Below, in pieces: positions 45,127 to 53,878 of a stretch of DNA of 64,000 nucleotides. Origin of the DNA: Chloroflexota bacterium (GTDB lineage Bacteria; Chloroflexota; Anaerolineae; Aggregatilineales; Phototrophicaceae); contig JAPOVL010000038.1 in the NCBI GenBank assembly GCA_026708115.1, forward strand, positions 1 to 64,000, read 5' to 3'. The notes under the pieces were generated by a model. It was not told the origin of the DNA and did no database searches. It saw only the letters and a program-made list of their open reading frames with translations. Each line of letters begins with the position of its first letter. Within the stretch, counting starts at the first letter, position 1. Made by a program: the position numbers and the translations under genes.

Positions 45127-45606
45127 GCGCGTCCGCGACCGGTTACCGGCAAGAGCGCCTTCCGAGATCATCCGCGCACGTTTGAAAAAAGCAACCCGCG
45201 ACCATATAGTCGCCAGCTCATAGCCCAACTATGTTATCCTGACCGCAAGCGCGCCTTAACAACCGCATACCGCCTGCAAATCGTACACAAGACCCTGCCT
45301 TATGTCCGAAAAAGATTCTGCGTCGGACAGAAAACGGACATAAACGGCCTTTCTCGGCGCCCTCAGTAGTTGCAGGTAAGTTATGCAACTCCAAAATAAT
45401 AGTCGGCGGTAGGGGCGACCCGGTGTTTTCAGTTGAAATACCTTTGGCCAGTCCTCGACTTGAGATCCCTAACCCAAAATACGAACGACGTTGGTAGGGG
45501 CGACTCGGCGAGTCGCCCGATATTCATTCAGTTTCTACTCGTCGGGCGATCCATCGGAGTCTGTTGAAATTCTACCCCATCTTCCGACCCCTTCCCCATC
45601 GCAATG

Positions 45607-45793
45607 GCTGAGGACAGGACAGCTTTTCATCGCGCAAGAAATCGCCGCAAAACTGAATCTATTTCGTTGATTTTCGGGCGACCTGATAGGTCGCCCCTAC
45701 AGATTTCGCTACAAATGAACCTTGTAGGGGTCAAGCTATTAGCTGACTCATTGTTGTCGCAGCGTGTTGCTTCAAACATGTCCGCTCCTCAGC
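45607..45793. mobile_element. MITE-like element D, copy 2
   Basis: 187 bases from GCTGAGGACAGGACA (45607-45621) to TGTCCGCTCCTCAGC (45779-45793). It shares with copy 1 the GGGCGACCT/AGGTCGCCC palindrome (45676-45696) and the blocks ACAAATGAACCTTGTAGGGG, GCTATTAGCTGAC and CTTCAAACATGTCCGCTCC. It lacks copy 1's 22-base insertion, which accounts for the length difference. No clear target duplication. Confidence 0.65.
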
Positions 45794-45899
45794 GAAGCAT
45801 CAGGGAAGGGGAGCATAGTGAGCCATTATGAGTGTTTTGGTCTTTCTCGTTTATGCGACAGTGACAAGGCTTAGTCGTAAATCGTGATTTTCAACAGAC

Positions 45900-46020
45900 T
45901 CCGGTGGGTCGCCCGCAAAACCTAGCTAGAGCGGTGGGCGAGCCAAGGCTCGCCCCTACGACTTGACGTCGGAATGTGCATGACTTACCTGGTTTTACTT
46001 CTGCCCCTTGGTGGTTAAAA
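45900..46020. repeat. Composite palindromic repeat upstream of PhyH gene
   Basis: Near-identical to about 25205-25320: GGGTCGCCC, GCAAAACCTAGC, GGGCGAGCC/GGCTCGCCC (45936-45955), ACGTCGGAAT, TTACCTGGTTTTACTTCTG. Both copies end about 50-100 bases before a start codon. Confidence 0.75.
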
Positions 46021-46122
46021 CCTTCGTGTCCTTCGTGTCTTTGTGGTTAGACCCCCACAATTGGCAAATTCATCGGCGCAGGTCTATCATTACGCTAAGC
46101 GAAAGATTCAGGAGAACTGCCC

Positions 46123-46902
46123 ATGATCCCGCTGGCCCAACCCGGACCCATGACCGAAGACGAACGCTTCATGTTCGAATGCTATGGCTACCTCATCATC
46201 GAAGACGTCCTCACGCAGGACGAAATCGACGACGCCCTCGCCGCCGCTCAGCGCGTCCATGCCGAGACAACCGACGTCTTCAGCCCGCTGGGCAATACCT
46301 ATGAAAAGGAACCCGCCCTGGCCCGCCTGATCGACCACCCGGCTGTCATCGCCAAGGTGCGCGGGCTTTACGGCGATAAATTCGTCATGCAATCGGGCTG
46401 GTGCGCCCGGCTGGCCGCCAATGGCAGCATCGTCGGCTGGCACCAGGACGGCTCCGGCGCCTACGGCTTCGAAAAAGTCGCCCATCCCGTGCCCCTGCTG
46501 CAACTGCGCGCCAGCTTCAGCCTCACCGATCAATCGCACGAGAACATGGGCAATATGATGCTGATCCCCGGCAGCCACCGCTGCCCCTTCCCGCTGCCCC
46601 AGGACAAGCGCCGAGAAGTAAGGGTCTCGCCCATTCAGCACAACGTCCTCTGCAAAGCCGGTACGATGCTGCTCTTCCATAACGGCGTCTGGCACTCGCC
46701 CATGCCCAATGACGAGGACTACGACCGCTACAACATGCACTATATCTATAGCCCGCCCTGGATGCGCCGCGCCGATCGTTTCGTCTCCGATGCCGCCTTC
46801 ATGGCCGAGCAGCCGCCGCTGCGCCGCGCCATCATGGGCGACTACGAACGGCCCGACGCCCCCTTCGCCGGCGGCGTCCCGGAGATCCCCTTCGAGGACT
46901 GA
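46123..46902 (+). CDS. Phytanoyl-CoA dioxygenase (PhyH) family protein
   Basis: 259 residues, Fe(II)/2-oxoglutarate-dependent dioxygenase fold. The metal triad is visible as His107 and Asp109 in GWHQDGSG, and His191 in FHNGVWHSP. IPGSHR is the typical block before the distal site. Members hydroxylate diverse small molecules; substrate unknown here. It is followed three bases later by a PfkB-type kinase gene, so hydroxylated sugar or polyol substrates are possible. Confidence 0.88.
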   Translation: MIPLAQPGPMTEDERFMFECYGYLIIEDVLTQDEIDDALAAAQRVHAETTDVFSPLGNTYEKEPALARLIDHPAVIAKVRGLYGDKFVMQSGWCARLAANGSIVGWHQDGSGAYGFEKVAHPVPLLQLRASFSLTDQSHENMGNMMLIPGSHRCPFPLPQDKRREVRVSPIQHNVLCKAGTMLLFHNGVWHSPMPNDEDYDRYNMHYIYSPPWMRRADRFVSDAAFMAEQPPLRRAIMGDYERPDAPFAGGVPEIPFED

Positions 46903-46905
46903 ACG

Positions 46906-47844
46906 GTGCCCTTCGACATCCTCACCATCGGCGAAGCCCTGGTCGAAGTCATGCGCGCCGGCATCGACCAGCCGCTGGACCAGCCCGGTCCCTTCATCGG
47001 TCCCTATCCCAGCGGCGCGCCCTTCATCTTCGCCGTCCAGGCAGCCCGCCTCGGCATGAAGACCGCCGCCATCGGCGCAGTCGGCGAGGATGCCTTTGGC
47101 GATTGCCTGCGCGATCAATTGCTTGCCGATGGCGTTTCCGTCAAAGGTTTGAAGCGCATCGCCGATCACGCGACCGGCATCGCCTTCGTCGCTTACCAGG
47201 CCGATGGCTCGCGCGATTTCGTTTTCAGCTTGGGCGCCGGCGTTCATCTCACGGCCGACATGCTCGATCCCGAGCTTTTCCGGGGTTTGCGCTGCTTCCA
47301 CCTCATGGGCTCGACCCTCTCGATGAGCGGGGAAGCGCTTGCGGTCTGCCGCCGGGCGCTCGATATGGCGCAAAGAGCCGGCGCCTTGATCAGCTTCGAT
47401 CCCAACCTGCGCCCGGAGATGATGTCGCCCCAACAGGCGCGAGTCGCTTTCGCGCCCTTCATCGCCGCCGCCGACATCCTCATCCCGACAGAAGAAGAAT
47501 TGCTTCAACTCACGGCCGCCGGCGCGCTGGATGAAGCGATCGATCAATTGCTGGCGGAGCGGCCGGGTCGAATCATCGCCGTCACGTGCGGCGCGGCTGG
47601 CTGCAGCGTCTACAGCGCCGACGGTCACACTGACATTGCGGGTTTCCCTGTCCGGGAGATCGATCCCACCGGCGCCGGCGATTGCTTCGATGCCGGCTTC
47701 ATCACTGCGCTATTGGAGGGCAAAACCATGGCCGAAGCCGCAGGTCTAGGCAATGCCTGCGGCGCGCTGGCCGTCAGCGCCAAAGGTCCCATGGCCGGCG
47801 CGAAAGGTCGCGCCGAGGTGGAGCGTTTCATGCGAGGCGACTAA
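46906..47844 (+). CDS. PfkB-family sugar kinase
   Basis: 312 residues with GTG start, three bases after the PhyH stop. Ribokinase fold: ILTIGEALVEVMRAG at the N-terminus, IGPYPSGAPFIFAVQAARLG near residue 30, and the C-terminal PfkB signature DPTGAGDCFDAGF with catalytic Asp. KDG kinase (KdgK) or fructokinase are the likeliest activities. It phosphorylates a sugar or sugar acid in the cytoplasm. Confidence 0.9.
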   Translation: MPFDILTIGEALVEVMRAGIDQPLDQPGPFIGPYPSGAPFIFAVQAARLGMKTAAIGAVGEDAFGDCLRDQLLADGVSVKGLKRIADHATGIAFVAYQADGSRDFVFSLGAGVHLTADMLDPELFRGLRCFHLMGSTLSMSGEALAVCRRALDMAQRAGALISFDPNLRPEMMSPQQARVAFAPFIAAADILIPTEEELLQLTAAGALDEAIDQLLAERPGRIIAVTCGAAGCSVYSADGHTDIAGFPVREIDPTGAGDCFDAGFITALLEGKTMAEAAGLGNACGALAVSAKGPMAGAKGRAEVERFMRGD

Positions 47845-47859
47845 TTTCTTGGAGGCGCG

Positions 47860-47957
47860 ATATAGCCACAAAACTTCAAATTGTTTCGATGATTTTCGGG
47901 CGACCTGATAGGTCGCCCCTACAATTTTCGCCATAAATGTAGCTTGTAGGGGTCAGC
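47860..47957. mobile_element. Partial MITE-like element D, copy 3
   Basis: Interior of element D, including the GGGCGACCT/AGGTCGCCC palindrome (47898-47918), ACAATTTTCGCC and CTTGTAGGGGTCA, without terminal inverted repeats. Its GGGGTCA end supplies the TGA stop of the sulfatase gene on the minus strand (47953-47955). Confidence 0.65.
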
Positions 47958-49374
47958 GATGCTCCTGAAACAGATCCCGCGTCTTCAGGCCACTTTCGAT
48001 TCGCCAATTGAGCATCCGCTCCAGCAGCGAGCGCTTTACATCAGCCAGCCCCGCGTCATCCCAGCGGTTGTCCAACTCGCCGGGATCCGCAGCCAGGTCA
48101 AATAGCTGCCCGTAGTCCTGATCCAGAAAATGCACCAGCTTCCAGCGCTCGCTCCGGATCATGGTCATGTAAGGCCCATGGTAGACCCCGTCGGGCGGGT
48201 GCTCGGCGAAGACGAAGTCCCGCCCCGGCCAAGCCTCGCCGCGCAGCGCCGGCAGCAGCGAAACGGTCTGCATATCCTCGCGCGGATTCAGGCCGGCCAG
48301 TTCCAGCACCGTCCCCCCGATGTCCATCCACTGGCAGAGCGCGTCTACCCGCGCCCCGCCCGGGAAGCGCCCAGGCGACCAGAAGATCGCCGGCACCCGC
48401 GTGATGATGTCGTACATCGTCCACTTCTGGATCTGCCCGTGATCGCCCAGGCAATCGCCGTGATCGCTGGTGAAGATCACCACGCTGTTTTCCAGGTAAC
48501 CCCCCTCTTCGAGCGCTTCCATGATCTGCCCGACCTGCTTGTCGATCATGCTCACGTTGGCGGCGTAATAAGCGCGCAGGCGCTGCAATTGCGCCCGCGT
48601 CGGCCGCTCCAGATGCACCACTGAGTCGTGATCGACCTCCATATTGTGCGCCCGCAGCTCCCGGAAGGGCGGCGGCTGTCCTTCCAGTTCCCGCCGCGTC
48701 ACTTGTGGCAGCGGCAGGTCGCGGTCGATGTACTCGGCGGCAGCGTCTGGCGTCGGATCATAGGGCGGGTGCGGACCGGGGAAGCCGATCTGCAGGAAGA
48801 GCGGCTGGGTCACCGGATAGCTGCGCAGCCACCACTGCGCCAGCCCGCCGACGAAGTTATCCGGATGCGTATCGGCGGGCAAGTCCCAGGTGAAAGCGCC
48901 CATGCGCTCGCGATAGTCGCTGCGCTGCCGATACAGTGCCCGCTGTTGCTTGACCAGGCCGCGCGCCGCCAGCGCTTTGTCCCATTCATCGAAGTAGTAG
49001 CGCCCTTCCAGGTAGCGGTCTTTGTTCTCCACCACGAAGCGCTGGTGGAAGCCCAGCGGCGTTTCAAAGGGCTGACTGTGCATCTTGCCGATATTGACGC
49101 AGTGATAGCCGGCTTCGTTCAAGTCCTCCACCCAGGAACGCGTCCAGCGATCAGCGTTGCGCATGATGCCGGTCACATGCGGGTAATAACCGGTGAAGAG
49201 GCTGGCGCGGGCCGGCGCGCAAGAGGGCGCGGTGATATGACAATTGCTGAAGCTAACGCCTTCGTTGACCAGCCGGTCGAGATTGGGCGTATTCATATAA
49301 GGGAAGCCCAGTGCGTTGATGCTGTCGTAGCGCTGCTGGTCGGTGATGATGAGGATGATATTGGGTTGGGTCAT
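47953..49374 (-). CDS. Type I sulfatase
   Basis: 473 residues. It begins MTQPNIILIITDQQRYDSIN with metal ligand Asp12. The formylglycine motif is CAPAR (Cys52, Arg56) in APSCAPARASLFTG. FTSDHGDCLGDHG carries two further metal ligands. No signal peptide, so it acts in the cytoplasm unless exported otherwise. It hydrolyses sulfate esters, perhaps of sulfated glycans. The stop codon lies in the partial element D. Its first 24 codons and leader recur at 51292-51363 as part of a duplication junction. Confidence 0.93.
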   Translation of the reverse strand: MTQPNIILIITDQQRYDSINALGFPYMNTPNLDRLVNEGVSFSNCHITAPSCAPARASLFTGYYPHVTGIMRNADRWTRSWVEDLNEAGYHCVNIGKMHSQPFETPLGFHQRFVVENKDRYLEGRYYFDEWDKALAARGLVKQQRALYRQRSDYRERMGAFTWDLPADTHPDNFVGGLAQWWLRSYPVTQPLFLQIGFPGPHPPYDPTPDAAAEYIDRDLPLPQVTRRELEGQPPPFRELRAHNMEVDHDSVVHLERPTRAQLQRLRAYYAANVSMIDKQVGQIMEALEEGGYLENSVVIFTSDHGDCLGDHGQIQKWTMYDIITRVPAIFWSPGRFPGGARVDALCQWMDIGGTVLELAGLNPREDMQTVSLLPALRGEAWPGRDFVFAEHPPDGVYHGPYMTMIRSERWKLVHFLDQDYGQLFDLAADPGELDNRWDDAGLADVKRSLLERMLNWRIESGLKTRDLFQEHR

Positions 49375-49543
49375 GTTGTTTTCCTGCGGGTCAATGTAAT
49401 GGCAAGAGATTAACGCGAATGTGGCTTGCAGGCAACGAGCACGGCGATTTCGTCAAAACACATAGCTGTCGTAGGGCTGGGCGTCAAGCTGTGTAGACAA
49501 AAGTAACGTAAACTGCCACCAAACACGTGACAGGGAGTGAACA

Positions 49544-51265
49544 TTGCGTAAGCTGCTGATAATACTGGTAATTTGTATTGCGCTGCTTGTACTTGCGCCG
49601 TCTGCCTTCGCCTGCAGCGGAGTTGGACAGCCGTTTGAAAACATCGTCAACTATGACGCCATCGTCGCCGCAACAGTCATGGATGTCGACGATGTGGGCA
49701 TCAGCGCTGTTGTTAAGGTAGATCGATATTTCAAAGGCGCAGGTGACGAGTACCTGGCAATCATGCAACACCCGCCCGCCCTGCAGCACGCCGGACACAT
49801 TCGCCGCTATGACACAGGCTGTACCTACGCGGCCAGGCGACCGCGTACATGGCGAAAGAACGACTACGGCTACTTGGGACTGTCAGCGAACAATGACGGG
49901 ACATACAGCCGCGGCTGGTTTTACAGTCCGCAGGACGGTTCTGTTGAATTCCACAGCGACGATGAAGGCGAATATCAGGGCAGAGTCTCGCTGCCAGTCA
50001 ATGAATTTGAACTGTACTTGCTGAAACTTGGCGGGCAGAGTGAAACAATAGAACCATTGAGCAACCCCTATCCCTTGATGCGTTTTCTCAACATAACTAC
50101 CGAGTCGGGCGAGCGCTATCGCCTCAATCCAGACCGCTCAGTAACTTGGCTCGATCCGGTGGAGTATCCCATCGCAATTTCCAATGACGGCAGTCATGTC
50201 ATATTTCAGTTGGACGATGGCGTACTTGGTTTCCAGTATCTTGCCTTGACCAAGAAACCACTCGTTCCCGGGCCTGACCCCTTAAGGACCAGGGCGCCGG
50301 CGGATGGACGCTTTCATTTAGACGACCCATATACGGCTCATGGATGGCTGCACCCAGTCACAGGCTTTTTCGGCACGTTTTCGCCTGATAGCAGCTACGT
50401 CGCTGTTCAAGAAGCCAGTCGTCTTGTCGTGTATTCGTTTTATCCCCTGTCTATAAAAGGGGCAGCGGTAGGCTTTGCCAACAACATGGCCATGCGAGAA
50501 ATAGCCAGTATCGACCTAACTTGGCTCTCGGCCGACCAACTGCCACTTGTCTGGAGCGCCGACAGAAGGACTATCGCTTTCCAAAACGCTCAGGGTATCT
50601 GGCTATGGAAGGTTTTTAGAGACGCCGCGCCGCAACTCTTAATTCCCGCGGAAGCAGCTCAGAAGCTTCTCGATCTGTCAGCTTTCGGTCGCTATCTGCG
50701 GTTCGGAAACGATGCGGGCTGGACATTGTTGGATGTTCAGACTGGCGAGAGCTGGACTGACACGCTGATCACACCCGACGAAAGCCGACTCATACAGATC
50801 CGAGCAGAGCTTGCCGAAGAAGACGCTCGCCAGGCTGGTGTTGTAGAGCGATACGAGCGCTGTCACGAATCGCTGTCGAGATGTCCGCTTGTGATACGGG
50901 CGGCCAAACCTAAGTTCATCTTCTGGTTTGATCCGGGTTTTGTCGGGCAGGTGTCTTCAACCGGCGTAGAGATCTACCCTTGGAAACTCTCGTTAGAGCG
51001 CTTGATATGCCGCTGCTGTTGTGGAGGGATCTTTGGCGCGGAGCTACCGTCAATTGATGCGTTCGCCTTCGACTCGCTTTTTCTGCAGCCAGCATTTGCC
51101 TTTGAAAAAACCAAGATCAATTTCGCTCTGCAAGCGGCAGACAACTACGACGGCAACCTCGACCTCGGCCAATATCTTGACAGCCCGATTGTAGGACTGG
51201 ATTGGGGACAGCCGATCTTCTTTATCGCCCAGCCAAACTTTGAAGTGCTACTCGCGGCCGGTTGA
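49544..51265 (+). CDS. Secreted NTR-like/beta-propeller protein, copy A
   Basis: 573 residues with TTG start and AGGGAGTGA seven bases upstream. A Sec signal peptide (LLIILVICIALLVLAPSAFA) is followed by ACSGVGQPFENIVNYDAIVA and VDRYFKG, resembling the N-terminal pattern of TIMP/NTR-like domains (AC..., aDvVv, YKG). From about residue 180 there are TolB/WD-like propeller strands (SNDGSHVIFQLD, FSPDSSYVAVQE, WSADRRTIAFQNAQGIWLW). The last dozen residues (AQPNFEVLLAAG) are read from sequence antisense to a pgiA remnant, so the natural C-terminus was changed by the duplication. Function unknown. Confidence 0.75.
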   Translation: MRKLLIILVICIALLVLAPSAFACSGVGQPFENIVNYDAIVAATVMDVDDVGISAVVKVDRYFKGAGDEYLAIMQHPPALQHAGHIRRYDTGCTYAARRPRTWRKNDYGYLGLSANNDGTYSRGWFYSPQDGSVEFHSDDEGEYQGRVSLPVNEFELYLLKLGGQSETIEPLSNPYPLMRFLNITTESGERYRLNPDRSVTWLDPVEYPIAISNDGSHVIFQLDDGVLGFQYLALTKKPLVPGPDPLRTRAPADGRFHLDDPYTAHGWLHPVTGFFGTFSPDSSYVAVQEASRLVVYSFYPLSIKGAAVGFANNMAMREIASIDLTWLSADQLPLVWSADRRTIAFQNAQGIWLWKVFRDAAPQLLIPAEAAQKLLDLSAFGRYLRFGNDAGWTLLDVQTGESWTDTLITPDESRLIQIRAELAEEDARQAGVVERYERCHESLSRCPLVIRAAKPKFIFWFDPGFVGQVSSTGVEIYPWKLSLERLICRCCCGGIFGAELPSIDAFAFDSLFLQPAFAFEKTKINFALQAADNYDGNLDLGQYLDSPIVGLDWGQPIFFIAQPNFEVLLAAG

Positions 51266-51363
51266 CCATCGCGCATCACGGCCAGCTTGCGGAAGCCCCG
51301 CGCGTTGATGGTGACGTAGCGCTACTGATCGGTGATGATGAGGATGATATTGGGTTGGGTCAT
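51226..51363 (-). pseudogene. pgiA 3' / sulfatase 5' chimera: duplication junction
   Basis: From ATG 51363 the frame reads MTQPNIILIITDQ, a stop (TAG, where the intact sulfatase has Gln), then RYVTINARGF as in the sulfatase (RYDSINALGF). At that GF it switches to RKLAVMRDGQPAASSTSKFGW, matching the end of the cupin PgiA (VLVVLRDGRPTVVANPKYG, stop). Both parents have GF at the switch point. The upstream leader also matches the sulfatase leader. This is the scar of a tandem duplication running from inside the sulfatase gene to inside pgiA. Confidence 0.78.
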
Positions 51364-51532
51364 GGTCGCTTCCTGGGTGTTGAAAATACGGTACGAGGTT
51401 AACGCGAATGCCGCTTCGGGGCAGCGAGCACGGTGATTTCGTCAAACCGCATAGCTGTAGTAGGGCTGGACGTCAAGTTAAGTGCCCTGAGGCTTGTTAC
51501 GATGTTGGAGAATATGAACATAGAGGACAAAC

Positions 51533-53290
51533 ATGCGAATTTTGCCTTTCATTCCAATCCTCTGGATCGCGGCACTTTCCTTGAGTGCGCCGGTATTCGC
51601 TTGCGGGGGCGGTATACTTGATTCTCTTGACGACGTAATGGAATCCGCCGATCTGGTCGTCTCTGCAAGGGTCGACTACGTCGATGCCCTCGGTGAAAAT
51701 GCTGTACTGCACGTAGATCGATATTTCAAAGGAAGCGGCGGCGAATACCTAGCCGTAGTCGGTACGCGTCCAGCGTGGTTCGTTGGCGATTCATTACGAG
51801 ATTATACGAATGGCTGCTACAACTTCGGGGCATATGGCTTTAAATTTCGCAAAGATTCAGTCGGCTACTTCGCCCTCCACGCAAGAACTGACGGAACGTA
51901 CAGTTACTCCGAGACTTCGGTATGGATCCTGGGCGATGTGCATCCTGCTCGCAAACTCAAGGCGACTGACGGACTGATCGAAATTGATTCCTTCATTCCT
52001 GACGAGTACGAAATGGACTACCTCCAGCCAGCCGCAGAATTCGAGAAATTTCTTCTCCGGCAGAGTAATCGCAGCTATCCGTCGGCTCCGGAACCCAGCG
52101 CGTATCCGCTAATGCGCTTTATCAACATCACAACAGAATCGCGAACGCGCTATCGCCTCAATCCGGATCGTTCGGTCACACAAATCGACCTGGATAAATC
52201 ACCGGAAGCGTCATCGAACGATGGCAGCCATGTCATGTTCCGTCTCGATCAAGACGAACTCGGCTTTCAGTATATAGAGCGAGTAAAGAAGCCGTTTCAC
52301 TTTTGCGCCTACAACCTGTGTCTGGGCAGCGCCGCAACTGGCGGCCGCACGCTCTCAACGGTCGACTATTCGACCTATGGGTATCTGGAGCCCATTAAGG
52401 GTCTGTACGCGAAATTCTCCCCGGACAGCAACTTTGTAGCAGTTCAAGAACGTGAACAGATAGTGGTCTACATGTTTAACAACTGGGTGGAAGAACAATA
52501 CGGCTACGGCCAGCACATGACAATGACACGTGTCGCGGAACAGTCCTTTTGGCAAGAAACCGACGGCGATGAACGTCTGATGCAATGGAGCTCAGACAGC
52601 ACCAGCATTGCGTATCAAGATGATGCTGGAATCTGGCGCTGGAACATTTTCGAAGAGACTTATCCTCGTCTTGTCTTGCTGACAGACTCCGACAAGAGAC
52701 TGATCGATGTATCTAGAAGCGGACGTTATGTTCGCTATAGCAGTGGCGATACATGGTACTTGGTCAATGTCGAAAGCGAAGACGTTTATGAGCGCGCCAT
52801 CGCCACACCCGATGAGCGCAACATTATTACCATCATCTCAGGTTACGCGGACGATGTTCCAACCCAACGTCCGGAAAGAAATACCTACAGTGAGGACAGA
52901 CGGCGCATGTGCAACGCGCCGATTTCAGAATGTCCCGTCCACTTGGTATATCGTGAACATCTGATTGACTATTTCGAGTACAGACCAGGTTGGATCGGGC
53001 TTGTATCGCCACAATCCATATCGCTGCACCCGTGGTACCTTTCGAGCCAGCACTCGCATTTTCAAGCCTACGTCAGTTACGAGCAGCCAATTGTCGCTTT
53101 TGATTACGACAACACTTATGGACGGCCTGCGGTCGCTGTTGGTGATTACATGATAGACCTGGGATACATTCCTGATCTTAGCATCAACTCGGCGAAGGAA
53201 GAACGCGCCGATTTCGTCGACCTCAGCGAGCGTCTTGACAGTCCCATTGCGGATCTGGAATGGGAACAGTCTGTCTTCGTCGACCGATGA
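51533..53290 (+). CDS. Secreted NTR-like/beta-propeller protein, copy B
   Basis: 585 residues with signal peptide (FIPILWIAALSLSAPVFACG). Paralogue of copy A over its whole length: DLVVSARVDYVDALG, VDRYFKGSGGEYLAV, YPLMRFINITTESRTRYRL, SNDGSHVMFRLDQDELGFQ, FSPDSNFVAVQEREQIVVY, DDAGIWRWNIF. Divergence is substantial, so the duplication is old or the genes evolve fast. The leader still matches copy A's (GATTTCGTCAAA, CATAGCTGT, GTAGGGCTG). It is convergent with pgiA, 12 bases apart. Function unknown, extracellular. Confidence 0.75.
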   Translation: MRILPFIPILWIAALSLSAPVFACGGGILDSLDDVMESADLVVSARVDYVDALGENAVLHVDRYFKGSGGEYLAVVGTRPAWFVGDSLRDYTNGCYNFGAYGFKFRKDSVGYFALHARTDGTYSYSETSVWILGDVHPARKLKATDGLIEIDSFIPDEYEMDYLQPAAEFEKFLLRQSNRSYPSAPEPSAYPLMRFINITTESRTRYRLNPDRSVTQIDLDKSPEASSNDGSHVMFRLDQDELGFQYIERVKKPFHFCAYNLCLGSAATGGRTLSTVDYSTYGYLEPIKGLYAKFSPDSNFVAVQEREQIVVYMFNNWVEEQYGYGQHMTMTRVAEQSFWQETDGDERLMQWSSDSTSIAYQDDAGIWRWNIFEETYPRLVLLTDSDKRLIDVSRSGRYVRYSSGDTWYLVNVESEDVYERAIATPDERNIITIISGYADDVPTQRPERNTYSEDRRRMCNAPISECPVHLVYREHLIDYFEYRPGWIGLVSPQSISLHPWYLSSQHSHFQAYVSYEQPIVAFDYDNTYGRPAVAVGDYMIDLGYIPDLSINSAKEERADFVDLSERLDSPIADLEWEQSVFVDR

Positions 53291-53302
53291 TAACGAGTGT
53301 GG

Positions 53303-53878
53303 TCAGCCATACTTGGGATTAGCGACCACGGTCGGCCGACCATCGCGCAAGACAACCAGCACTTGGAAGCCGTCGCGCTCGATCGTGCCATAATCATGCC
53401 CGGCCCGCGCTTCCCATACCGAGAAGAAAACAAAGTCCTCGTCGCCGATGTTGACCGTGCGATGCGCCCAGTAGGGCGGCACATAGGCTGCGCTGCCGGC
53501 GACCATTTCGATCTCGCTGGTCCGGCCGCTATCCGTTTGCAGCAGCAGATAGCCGCGCCCGGACAAGCCAAAATAGACCTCGCCTTGTTCGCGCCGCGCG
53601 TGATAGTGCCCTTTGGTCATGTGATACTCAGCGCCGATGCGCCCGGGCAGAATGCGCGTCGTGCAGTGCGGGATCTGCCCTTCTTCTTCCGGCAATTCGA
53701 CGCCTTGCACTTCGTAGATCAGGCGGTCGCCTTCGTCGGACAAGATTCGCGCGGCTTCATCCCGGTCCGCGTACATAAGGCTCATGTCGCTTAGGTGGCG
53801 GCGCAAGGTCGCGCGCTTCGGCGACAGTACGCCCGTTGCAAAGTCAATTTCGGTCTTGAAAGGCTCGATCAAGTTCAT
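53303..53878 (-). CDS. Cupin-type phosphoglucose isomerase
   Basis: 191 residues, archaeal-type PGI (PF06560). The metal-binding core EYHMTKGHYHARREQGEVYF and GLSGRGYLLLQT with VPPYWAHRTVN match the family. It interconverts glucose-6-phosphate and fructose-6-phosphate with a bound metal. Its start overlaps the dehydrogenase stop by ATGA. Being next to HxlAB and kinase genes, it may channel fructose-6-phosphate. Confidence 0.9.
   Translation of the reverse strand: MNLIEPFKTEIDFATGVLSPKRATLRRHLSDMSLMYADRDEAARILSDEGDRLIYEVQGVELPEEEGQIPHCTTRILPGRIGAEYHMTKGHYHARREQGEVYFGLSGRGYLLLQTDSGRTSEIEMVAGSAAYVPPYWAHRTVNIGDEDFVFFSVWEARAGHDYGTIERDGFQVLVVLRDGRPTVVANPKYG

Larger units (their letters stand above)
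45127..46122. other. Gene-free repeat-rich region
   Basis: It holds the GCGACCATATAGTCGC repeat (45198-45213, reverse copy at 7568-7583), a perfect inverted repeat TTATGTCCG (45300-45308)/CGGACATAA (45335-45343), a GGGCGACTC/GAGTCGCCC palindrome (45498-45518), MITE-like element D copy 2 (45607-45793), the composite repeat at 45900-46020 and a TTCGTGTCCTTCGTGTCTTT repeat (46022-46045). No credible gene. Confidence 0.65.

Noticed and set aside
46108..47628. 506-codon open frame on the minus strand
   Set aside because: Antisense to the PhyH and PfkB genes; no coherent motifs.
51248..51445. 65-codon minus-strand frame
   Set aside because: Out-of-frame reading of the pgiA/sulfatase junction; the in-frame remnant at 51226-51363 explains the sequence.
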